Shown: positions 49,733 to 59,800 of the stretch, piece by piece
Position numbering within the stretch: position 1 is the first letter of the stretch
Layout of the letters: every line of letters starts with the position of its first letter
DNA from: Photorhabdus luminescens subsp. luminescens
Lineage (GTDB): Bacteria > Pseudomonadota > Gammaproteobacteria > Enterobacterales > Enterobacteriaceae
Assembly: GCF_001083805.1 (NCBI RefSeq)
Contig: NZ_JXSK01000001.1
Coordinates: 868,001 to 932,000, forward strand
Reading direction: 5' to 3'
DNA: 64,000 bases
Made by a program: the position numbers and the translations under genes
The notes under the pieces: model-generated
Told to the model about the DNA's origin: nothing
Seen by the model: the letters and a program-made list of their open reading frames with translations, nothing else
The model's database searches: none

Positions 49733-51232
49733 TTATCCTACTGGAACGGTATCAATGTGCCCACTCCAAATCTCCGACTCCTTCGTGTCTACACTGTAAG
49801 TGATATAAACTGAGCCTGGAGTACCATCACAATACGAACCTACCTGAGTAAAAGGTGCCTGGCCAAGCGGAATAATAGCTTCTCCAGCCGCCATCTCGTC
49901 GGCAGTTACCGTATGAGGATCAATAGAATAAAGCCGTGAGGATGGGTTATTATTTACAATACCATTAACGTAAATACGTACATTAATAACACTATCCACA
50001 TCTATTCCATTGTTTTGACCCACAGCGATATGGGCATTCAATCCTCCTTCTAAAATATTTTCAAGATTGATCCTACCTGACTGTTCAAACTCCAACTGCT
50101 GTTTATGAATAAAAATTCTAGGTACTGCTAATGCCCGATTAACTTCTGGCGGTTCATTCGGTACTGACTCTGTTAAATTAAAATAGAGAGCAGATGACAT
50201 AGTGATATTTCCCACTACATCAGACACATAATAACACAACTCATTATCACCAATACTTGGAACGCTGGCATATGGAACTAAAATAAATGGATTATCCAAC
50301 TGATTCAGATCAGTAACGACAGCAGACGCACTTAGCGTTTCGTTATTATCTTCTCTAATTATTAAAAAAACCCTATCTCTCGGTTTAGCGCCTTTATAAA
50401 ACGGAATACTCACATGAAAACCTGTGCTACTATCTCCTACTGATGGCGTTAATCTATTTCCATCCAGCTCTTCAATATCTGGCGCAGGAAGCGTTGGAGC
50501 AATGTCTTCTATAATAAACAGAATATTTGATGAAGCGTTCTTTAAAAAACCCGGCAATTCTGTGAACATATCGACAGTATAATTACCATCCTCTTCCTTA
50601 CGAGGGAAAACCCTTAAAGCAACAAAACCGTTTTCATCCGTATTAATATAGTATTTATTCTTGTAATTTATAACAAGAGGCAATATTTCTTCCGTAACGT
50701 TTTCTCCATCATACCCAAAAATACGTACTAAATTATCAGTTACCAGAGGAATTTGAAAATAGGGTAACGGCTCATTTGTTTTACTCAACGCATAGATATG
50801 AATAAGCAGGCTGCCATTAAATTCAGAAGGCCGTTCATCATCTGCTGCCGGTGATAAGTCTTTTATCAACGAGTCGCCAATAATGATAGGTTCAAACGCT
50901 GCATGTGAAAAACCATTTCTATCAATAGGATGAAACACAACCTCTAATTCAGCATCGGGGTCCGTAGCCTTATCCATTGAAAATGCTATAGTGAAATCAC
51001 CAACGTCAGAATTGGCAGTAACAATAAATTTTGCAGTACAAGTATTATTCTCGACATCTCTTGAAATACGAGGGGTCTTATCAAAGCGGGTATTTTCTGG
51101 ATGACTGTACACTATGTCAGTCGTTTCCGTTACTTTATGTATATCATCACCAGAATAAGTCACAGTAATGACAACTGGACACTCTTCTAAAACCGTTATT
51201 CCTGAAACTATATCTGTTGTAAATATCGACAT
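49733..51232 (-). CDS. Tandem paralogue B, about 500 residues, unrecognised beta-rich protein
   Basis: A 499-residue protein starting MSIFTTDIVSGITVLEECPV, with the same AGG-TTTAAT leader before its ATG as its copies. It keeps the family blocks DSLIKDLSPAADDERPSEFN, LPYFQIPLVTDNLVRIFGYD, VGDSSTGFHVSIPFYKGAKP and the C-terminal PHTVTADEMAAGEAIIPLGQ. It differs from the other two by scattered substitutions, and is intact. Function unknown. Confidence 0.7.
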   Translation of the reverse strand: MSIFTTDIVSGITVLEECPVVITVTYSGDDIHKVTETTDIVYSHPENTRFDKTPRISRDVENNTCTAKFIVTANSDVGDFTIAFSMDKATDPDAELEVVFHPIDRNGFSHAAFEPIIIGDSLIKDLSPAADDERPSEFNGSLLIHIYALSKTNEPLPYFQIPLVTDNLVRIFGYDGENVTEEILPLVINYKNKYYINTDENGFVALRVFPRKEEDGNYTVDMFTELPGFLKNASSNILFIIEDIAPTLPAPDIEELDGNRLTPSVGDSSTGFHVSIPFYKGAKPRDRVFLIIREDNNETLSASAVVTDLNQLDNPFILVPYASVPSIGDNELCYYVSDVVGNITMSSALYFNLTESVPNEPPEVNRALAVPRIFIHKQQLEFEQSGRINLENILEGGLNAHIAVGQNNGIDVDSVINVRIYVNGIVNNNPSSRLYSIDPHTVTADEMAAGEAIIPLGQAPFTQVGSYCDGTPGSVYITYSVDTKESEIWSGHIDTVPVG

Positions 51233-51419
51233 ATTAAACCTCATATTAAAGTTAAACACCAATCAGTAACAAACACTTAATTTTCTGTCAAAATAATGCG
51301 TTTATACAACGATGCTTACTCTCTATTACCTCCTTTCTGTTTATCACACAAATAAATTTTTTAGCTATTAATGCAGTAGCAATAAATCCACTACTCATAA
51401 CATAAGCTTTATATCCAAG

Positions 51420-51510
51420 TATATCCTATATAGTCATAATATATCCTGGATTAAAATTAGGATAATTGTTAAATCACTTTTCGCCACATTGACCATTATT
51501 CATACTCCAC
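51420..51510 (-). pseudogene. Second 5' fragment of the 228-residue gene
   Basis: Reads AATGATGGTCAATGTGGCG, then AAAAGTGATTTAACAATTAT, CCTAATTTTAATCC, a decayed counterpart of the 46926-47612 start, downstream of paralogue A. It repeats the arrangement seen after paralogue B. Confidence 0.6.
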
Positions 51511-51676
51511 CATTAATTCCATGATTCATTGTTTGAAAATAAAATGACAACGCTTAATGAAATATTATAGCTCGGTAATAAAGAAATCGCCAGTTCACCA
51601 ATAAGAAATATGTTCGGAAAAATGGAAAATGCATGAGCATTTTCCAACAAACAGTTAAAAGCTCAATCAGTTAAAT

Positions 51677-53182
51677 TTATTTCCTAGGTGGAACAGTATC
51701 AATATGTCCAAACCAAATCTTAGATTCATTTTGGCCTACGCTGTAAGTGATATAAACCGAGCCTGGCGTACCATCAAAATGCGAGTCTACATTAATAAAG
51801 GGTGCCATACCAAGCGGAATAATAGCCTCTCCTACCGCCGCTTCGTCGGCAGTTACCGTATGAGGATCAATAGAATAAATTTTCGAAGATGGCTCCTCAT
51901 TGATAATACCATTAACGTAAATACGTACATTAATAACACTGTTTACCTCTATCCCACTGTTTTTACCCACATCAATATGGGCATCCAACCCTCCACCTAA
52001 AATATATTTAAGACTAATCTTACCTGGCCAGCTAAATTCCTCCTGTCGTTTATGATTAAAAATTCTAGGTCTCGCTAATATACGTTTAATCTCTGGTGGT
52101 ATATTTGGTACTGACTTTGTCAAATCAAAATAGAGGGCGGATGACATAGCTATGTTTCCTATTACATCAGCTACGTAATAATATAACCCATTATTGCCAA
52201 TATTTGGAACACTAGCATATGGCACTAAAATAGATGGTATATCCAACTGACTCAGATCAGCAATGACAGCAGACATGCTTTGCGTTTCATTATTACCTTC
52301 TTTGATCATTAAAAAAATTCTATCTTTCAGTTTAACACCTTCATAGAACGGGATACTTACATGAAAACCTGTACTGCTATTTCCTACTGATGGCGTTAAC
52401 CTATCACCATTCAATTCTTCAATATCTGGCTTCACAAGCGTTGGAGCAACGTCTTCTGTAATAAACAGAATATTTGATGAAGATTTTTTTGAAAAACCCT
52501 GCAAATCGGTGAACATATTAACTGCATAGTTCCCCCCCTCCTCCTGACTGGGAAAAACCCTTAAGGCAACAAAACCTTCATTATTCGTATTAATATAGTA
52601 TTTGTTGTTATCTAGTTCTTGAATAAAAGGAAATATTTCTTCCGTAAGTCGATCGCCATCATACCCAAAAATACGTACTAAATTATCAATTACCAGAGGA
52701 ATTTGAAAATAGGGTAACGGATCATTTGTTTTACTCAGCGCATATAGATTAACGAGGAGGCTACCATTAAATCCAGAAGGTTGCTCATTATCTGCTGCCG
52801 GAGATAAGTCTTTTATCAACGAATCGCCAATAATGATAGGTTCAAACGCTGCATATGAAAAACCATTTTTATCAATAGAATGACATGCAATTTCCAATTT
52901 AGCATCGGGGTCCGTCGCCTGATCCATTGAAAATGTTATGGTGAAATCACCGGCGCCAGAAGTAGCAGTAACAACAAATTTCGCAGTACAGGTATTTTTC
53001 TCAACATCTCTCGAAATACGAGGGATATCATCAAAACTGGTATTTTTCGGGTTATCGTGCACTATGTCAGTCGAATCCGTTACTTTGTGAGTATCATCGC
53101 CTGAATAAGTCACAGTGATAACAACCGGGCACTCTTCTAAAACCGTTACTCCTGAAACTATATCTGCTGTAAATGTTGACAT
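51677..53182 (-). CDS. Tandem paralogue A, about 500 residues, unrecognised beta-rich protein
   Basis: A 501-residue protein starting MSTFTADIVSGVTVLEECPV. It shares DSLIKDLSPAADNEQPSGFN, LPYFQIPLVIDNLVRIFGYD, RLTPSVGNSSTGFHVSIPFY and the C-terminal PHTVTADEAAVGEAIIPLGM with B and C. Upstream non-coding sequence is also shared, so the duplicated unit includes its leader. It is the intact member closest to the inverse autotransporter, which lies 694 bp upstream with a dead copy between. Function unknown. Confidence 0.7.
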   Translation of the reverse strand: MSTFTADIVSGVTVLEECPVVITVTYSGDDTHKVTDSTDIVHDNPKNTSFDDIPRISRDVEKNTCTAKFVVTATSGAGDFTITFSMDQATDPDAKLEIACHSIDKNGFSYAAFEPIIIGDSLIKDLSPAADNEQPSGFNGSLLVNLYALSKTNDPLPYFQIPLVIDNLVRIFGYDGDRLTEEIFPFIQELDNNKYYINTNNEGFVALRVFPSQEEGGNYAVNMFTDLQGFSKKSSSNILFITEDVAPTLVKPDIEELNGDRLTPSVGNSSTGFHVSIPFYEGVKLKDRIFLMIKEGNNETQSMSAVIADLSQLDIPSILVPYASVPNIGNNGLYYYVADVIGNIAMSSALYFDLTKSVPNIPPEIKRILARPRIFNHKRQEEFSWPGKISLKYILGGGLDAHIDVGKNSGIEVNSVINVRIYVNGIINEEPSSKIYSIDPHTVTADEAAVGEAIIPLGMAPFINVDSHFDGTPGSVYITYSVGQNESKIWFGHIDTVPPRK

Positions 53183-53389
53183 ATTAAACCTCATATTAAA
53201 GTTAAACACCAATCAGTAACAAACACTTAATTTTCTATCAAAATAATGCGTTTATACAACGATGCTTACTCTCTATTACCTCCTGCCTGTTTGTCATATA
53301 AATAAACCATTTACTCTAGTCATTACTGTAATAGCAATCTATTCTTTATCCAAAAGGTATTATAAAATGGGATACAGTGTTTCCTCCGC

Positions 53390-53771
53390 ATATTCAGAAA
53401 ACTAAGCCAGAAACCATCAGCATATGAGTCCACATATGAAAAAAGCGCCTGACTAAGCTAATAACACTTACTCCAACCTCCACATACTCCTTGGTAAATG
53501 TATAAGGATCAATAGTAATAACTACTGAATCTAACTCCTCTCCCATACATTGATTTTCCCTCTCGGTCCAAGTGCTAAATGATCTTTGTGAGTAAAAATT
53601 CTAGCTACAGCTAATGTACGAGCAACCTGTCGCGGCTCATTAGGGGCTGAATCTGTTAAAATAACAAGAAGATAACATGGCTACGTTTTCACTATAATTC
53701 ACAGTAATGGCAACTGAGCACGCTTCTAAAACCGTTATTCCCGAAACTATATCTGCTGTAAGTATCTACAT
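53390..53771 (-). pseudogene. Fourth, dead copy of the ~500-residue paralogue
   Basis: The minus strand reads ATG then a stop (TAG) and then ILTADIVSGITVLEACSVAI, the family start with codon 2 nonsense. After about 35 codons it jumps to NVAMLSSCYFNRFSPNEP-like and TLAVARIFTHKD, which in intact copies lies more than 300 residues later. It ends near a decayed YTFTKEYVEVGVSVI segment. An internal deletion of about 1 kb plus nonsense and frameshift changes make it a pseudogene. Confidence 0.8.
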
Positions 53772-53875
53772 ATTAAATCTCATATTAAAATTAAACACCA
53801 ATAAGTGATAAACACCTAATTTCCTATCAAAATAACGTTCTTCTACAATAATGCTTACTACCTATTATTTCCTCC

Positions 53876-56800
53876 CTATTCTTCACATAAAACTACATAA
53901 GCCAATGAATTATAAGCCAATGCATTTCGAACGTTGTTATCCAAAAAATGAGCCTGAATACTTGTCTCATTTTTTTGTAGCCCTCCCATTCTTACTCCGT
54001 TAGGATTTAACCCCCTCCGTGGATCTCCTAATAAACCCTTCTCAATAAGATTTAAATTTAAATTATTAACCAGATAATCAATTGATTCACCAAGATCACT
54101 CTCTTGTATCCTATTTCCTCTTGTACAACGAGGTAAAGGTTTACTATTGTCAATACGATCCCCTGAGAAAACTATACCAATCCCCGGCCCTCCCGGGTTA
54201 GAGTCAATAATTACAAAGTGGTCAATTTTCACATCAGGAATAACATATTTTAAATACCGACCAGATATTGGGTGTGTAAACGTCGCAGTTAATGTAACTG
54301 TTCCTGTTTTTTTAACTCGAAAATACTCTCCATCCACATCAACTATGTTCCTATTATTTGAGTCATATACTCCAGTATAACCAGCTATAGTTAATTTTCC
54401 AGGCAAATACTCGGGGACAAACTGCATTTTTGGCCAAGCAAAATTCATTCTTTCTTTTGGAACCGAATTCCCGTACCCTTTTCCATCCACAGGGTCATAA
54501 TCCAATATAAAGAAGCCAGTAACATCCTGTTCATTAGCCTTAATTTCCACCGTCTTATTCTTAGAGCCAACAGATGAATCATTCACTTTGGCCGTTACCA
54601 TAACAGCAACAAACCCACCACTTTTGCTATATATCTGGTACTGAGCTTTCCCATCAGCATCTGTTTTACCATCACCCACTACCTGAGTAACCAAGTTTTT
54701 ATCAGTAATGGTAACTCCCTTACTATTTGTTGCACTCCAAGCCACCGTAACACCGCTTTTCGCCTGCCCGGAAAAATCTTTTACTGTGGCAGTAAAGGTG
54801 TAAGTATGCCCCTCGCCTTCTCCTTCTGTTACGTGATCTGGACTAACAGTCAGAGAAGCAAGCTCATCAGGACTGATAAAACTGATTTTTTTATCCACCT
54901 TCACCGGCGTCTGCTGAGTAGCCGTTTTGGCAGACACTTGTACATCAATCGCTACCACTGTACTGCTTAAGGTCGCCGTGACCTGCCCCTGCGCGTTACT
55001 CACCGGATTACTCTGTTTCGTCAGGGTTAACCCGTCTACCGCTGGATCTGTCTGCCAGTCAATATCGATCGGTTTATCCACCACCAGATTGCCATACGCA
55101 TCTTCCACCGTCGCCGTGAAGGTGTAAGCATCAGTGCCTTCGTTGTAGAGCGGGCCTTCTTTGTCCACCGTTACGCGGGTAACATGATAGCTAGTGCTCA
55201 GATCCTCAAAGCTCACCTTTCGATCAGCCTCGACCCACGACGGGTTAGCCGCCGCCTTCGCCGATACCCGCACATCCTTCACCGCCGCCGTGCTGGTTAA
55301 GGTCGCGGTCACCTGCCCCTGCGCGTTACTTACCGGATTGCTCTGTTTCGTCAGGGTTAACCCGGCCTCCGTTGGCTCTGTCTGCCAGTCAATCTCGACC
55401 GGTTGATCCACCACCAGATTGCCATGACCATCCTTCACCGTCGCCGTGAAGGTATAACTGTCGGCGCCGTTGTTGTAGCGCTTCTCGTCTTTATCTTTAT
55501 CCACATCCACCGCCACGCTGGCGACATAATAGCTGGTGCTCAGCTCCACAAAGCTGACTTTGCTCGCTGCCTTCACTGCCGTTTGCTGGCTGGCCGTTTT
55601 CGCCGACACCTGCACATCCGTCACCGCCGCCGTGCTGGTTAAGGTCGCGGTGACCTGTCCCTGCGCATTACTCACCGAATTGCTTTGTTTCGTCAGTTTT
55701 AGCCCGGCTACCGCGGGGTCTGTCTGCCAGTCAATCTCGACCGGTTGATCCACCACCAGATTGCCATGACCATCCTTCACCGTCGCCGTGAAGGTATAAG
55801 TATCGGCGCCGTTGTTGTAGCGCTTCTCGTCTTTATCCACATCCACCGCCACGCTGGCGACATAATAGCTGGTGCTCAGCTCCACAAAGCTGACTTTGCT
55901 CGCTGCCTTCACTGCCGTTTGCTGGCTGGCCGTTTTCGCCGACACCTGCACATCCGTCACCGCCGCCGTGCTGGTTAAGGTCGCGGTGACCTGTCCCTGC
56001 GCATTACTCACCGAATTGCTTTGTTTCGTCAGTTTTAGCCCGGCCACCGCGGGGTCTGTCTGCCAGTCAATCTCGACCGGTTGATCCACCACCAGATTGC
56101 CATGACCATCCTTCACCGTCGCCGTGAAGGTATAACTGTCGGTGCCGTTGTTGTAGCGCTTCTCGTCTTTATCCACATCCACCGCCACGCTGGCGACATA
56201 ATAGCTGGTGCTCAGCTCCACAAAGCTGACTTTACTCGCTGCCTTCACTGCCGTTTGCTGGCTGGCCGTTTTCGCCGACACCTGCACATCCGTCACCGCC
56301 GCCGTGCTGGTTAAGGTCGCGGTGACCTGTCCCTGCGCGTTACTCACCGAATTGCTTTGTTTCGTCAGTTTTAGCCCGGCCACCGCGGGGTCTGTCTGCC
56401 AGTCAATCTCGACCGGTTGATCCACCACCAGATTGCCATGCCCATCCTTCACCGTCGCCGTGAAGGTATAACTGTCGGTGCCGTTGTTGTAGCGCTTCTC
56501 GTCTTTATCCACATCCACCGCCACGCTGGCGACATAATAGCTGGTGCTCAGCTCCACAAAGCTGACTTTGCTCGCTGCCTTCACTGCCGTTTGCTGGCTG
56601 GCCGTTTTCGCCGACACTTGCACATCCGTCACCGCCGCCGTGCTGGTTAAGGTCGCGGTGACCTGCCCCTGCGCGTTACTCACCGAATTGCTTTGTTTCG
56701 TCAGTTTTAGCCCGGCCACCGCGGGGTCTGTCTGCCAGTCAATCTCGACCGGTTGATCCACCACCAGATTGCCATGACCATCCTTCACCGTCGCCGTGAA

Positions 56801-59800
56801 GGTATAACTGTCGGTGCCGTTGTTGTAGCGCTTCTCGTCTTTATCCACATCCACCGCCACGCTGGCAACATAATAGCTGGTGCTCAGCTCCACAAAGCTG
56901 ACTTTGCTCTCTGCCTTCACTGCCGTTTGCTGGCTGGCCGTTTTCGCCGACACCTGCACATCCTTCACCGCCGCCGTGCTGGTTAAGGTCGCGGTGACCT
57001 GTCCCTGCGCATTACTCACCGAATTGCTTTGTTTCGTCAGTTTTAGCCCGGCCACCGCGGGGTCTGTCTGCCAGTCAATCTCGACCGGTTGATCCACCAC
57101 CAGATTGCCATGACCATCCTTCACCGTCGCCGTGAAGGTATAACTGTCGGCGCCGTTGTTGTAGCGCTTCTCGTCTTTATCCACATCCACCGCCACGCTG
57201 GCGACATAATAGCTGGTGCTCAGCTCCACAAAGCTGACTTTGCTCGCTGCCTTCACTGCCGTTTGCTGGCTGGCCGTTTTCGCCGACACCTGCACATCCG
57301 TCACCGCCGCCGTGCTGGTTAAGGTCGCGGTGACCTGTCCCTGCGCATTACTCACCGAATTGCTTTGTTTCGTCAGTTTTAGCCCGGCTACCGCGGGGTC
57401 TGTCTGCCAGTCAATCTCGACCGGTTGATCCACCACCAGATTGCCATGACCATCCTTCACCGTCGCCGTGAAGGTATAACTGTCGGCGCCGTTGTTGTAG
57501 CGCACTTTGTCTTTATCCACTTCCACCGTCACGCTGGCAACATAATAGCTGGTGCTCAGCTCCACAAAGCTGACTTTGCTCGCTGCCTTCACTGCCGTTT
57601 GCTGGCTGGCCGTTTTCGCCGACACCTGCACATCCGTCACCGCCGCCGTGCTGGTTAAGGTCGCGGTGACCTGCCCCTGCGCGTTACTCACCGAATTGCT
57701 TTGTTTCGTCAGTTTTAGCCCGGCCACCGCGGGGTCTGTCTGCCAGTCAATCTCGACCGGTTGATCCACCACCAGATTGCCATGACCATCCTTCACCGTC
57801 GCCGTGAAGGTATAACTGTCGGCGCCGTTGTTGTAGCGCTTCTCGTCTTTATCCACATCCACCGCCACGCTGGCGACATAATAGCTGGTGCTCAGCTCCA
57901 CAAAGCTGACTTTGCTCGCTGCCTTCACTGCCGTTTGCTGGCTGGCCGTTTTCGCCGACACCTGCACATCCGCCACCGCCGCCGTGCTGGTTAAGGTCGC
58001 CGTGACCTGTCCCTGCGCGTTACTCACCGAATTGCTTTGTTTCGTCAGTTTTAGCCCGGCCACCGCGGGGTCTGTCTGCCAGTCAATCTCGACCGGTTGA
58101 TCCACCACCAGATTGCCATGACCATCCTTCACCGTCGCCGTGAAGGTATAACTGTCGGCGCCGTTGTTGTAGCGCACTTTGTCTTTATCCACTTCCACCG
58201 TCACGCCGGTGACGCGATAACTGTCGCTCAGCTCCGCAAAACTGACTTTTTTATCCGCATTCACCGCCGTTGGCTGGCTGACCGTTTTCGCCGACACCTG
58301 AACATCCTTCACCACCACCGTGCTGGTTAAGGTCGCGGTAACCTGCCCCTGTGCGTTACTCACCGGGCTGCTCTGTTTCGTCAGTTTTAATCCGGCTTCC
58401 GTTGGCTCTGTCTGCCACTCAATGTCGATCGGTTTATCCGCTACTGGCTTGCCATGCGCATCCACCACCGTCGCCGTGAAGGTATAACTGTCGGCGCCGT
58501 TGTTGTAGAGTCCGCTGTCTTTGTCCACCGTCACGCGGCTGACCCGATAGCTGCTGCTGGTCTCAGTAAAGCTGACTTTTTTATCCGTAGTAATACGTTC
58601 GCCATTAATACTGACGCTGACTTGTATATCGGATAATGGTGTTGTACTGGTTAATGTCGCAGTCTGTTGCCCATTTTTATCTGTTGCTTCTGAATCAGGT
58701 TTTAATTTCAATCCCGGATCTTTTTTATCCGTATCCCAAACCAATTTAGCATTCTCTATCGGCGTCTTTTTGTCAGCGCCAAGCAGAGTCGCTGTATAGA
58801 CATATTTCGCATTGCCATCAGCAATTAAAGGATCGGTGGTATTAACACTCAAAGAAATATTACGTTGTAATACATGAATTTGTATTTGCACATTCTGCTG
58901 AACATCTTTAATTGTACCTGTGATGGTATAGTCATTTTTGCCATCAGGCTGATATTCCGGTAACTGAATTGTATAACCATGAGTACTTTCTACATTTATA
59001 ATCCCGCCATTCTTCTGGAATAATTCAGGCAGATCCCAAGTCACATTTTTGAATGGAGTATCAGATTGAATTTGTATTGGTTTAATTTCACCACCGTAAC
59101 CACCAATTTCTATTACAGGGACCAGTAACCTAAAATGTTGCTGTTTTTTCAGATAATTCAGAATAATATTATTATTTCTTTCTACTAAGTCATAACGACT
59201 TCCTGCCAAACTTCGTAGTGAAGAAACATTTTCTGGTGAAAGTTGTTCTGATAACGGAACACCAAATCGGTAATTCACATTCAATGAAAATATACCATCG
59301 CTTTTTCCCTCTTTCCCTAATTTATAGTCAACTCCTGCTGTTATCAGTGGAACTGGGGTATAATTTACCCCAATAGTTGCCGCATAGGGATCTTTTTGCC
59401 TATTGTTAGTTCCGAATAATGCAACATTATCACCAAAATATTGTTCATATTTTATTTTGGCGCCGAGGGATGGCATTGAAGGTAAATACATGTCGGCAAT
59501 CAAGTCATAACCATTTGCCGGGCGCTCATAATAATTGGCTAAATCACGGGAGTTATGCCAATCACTCAGGCGAAAATATGCGTTAGCAGACATTTTTAGG
59601 TAGTTAGTCCACAATTCACCACCCAGGCTGAATCGGCTATTATTACCGGTTAAATCGTTATCGTAAAAAGTGTTCGCCCCATACATCCAGTTATTTATGA
59701 ATAAACGGGTTCCAACCCCTAAATTCACTGTGTCACGGCTATCTTTATGACGATATCCATATTGAGAGTAAACAAGCCAGTGATCTTTATCGTCATAGAA

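Noticed and set aside
55403-58636. Families of 70-79 codon plus-strand readings repeating every 336 bp
   Set aside because: They are antisense shadows of the adhesin repeats, with no ribosome sites of their own.
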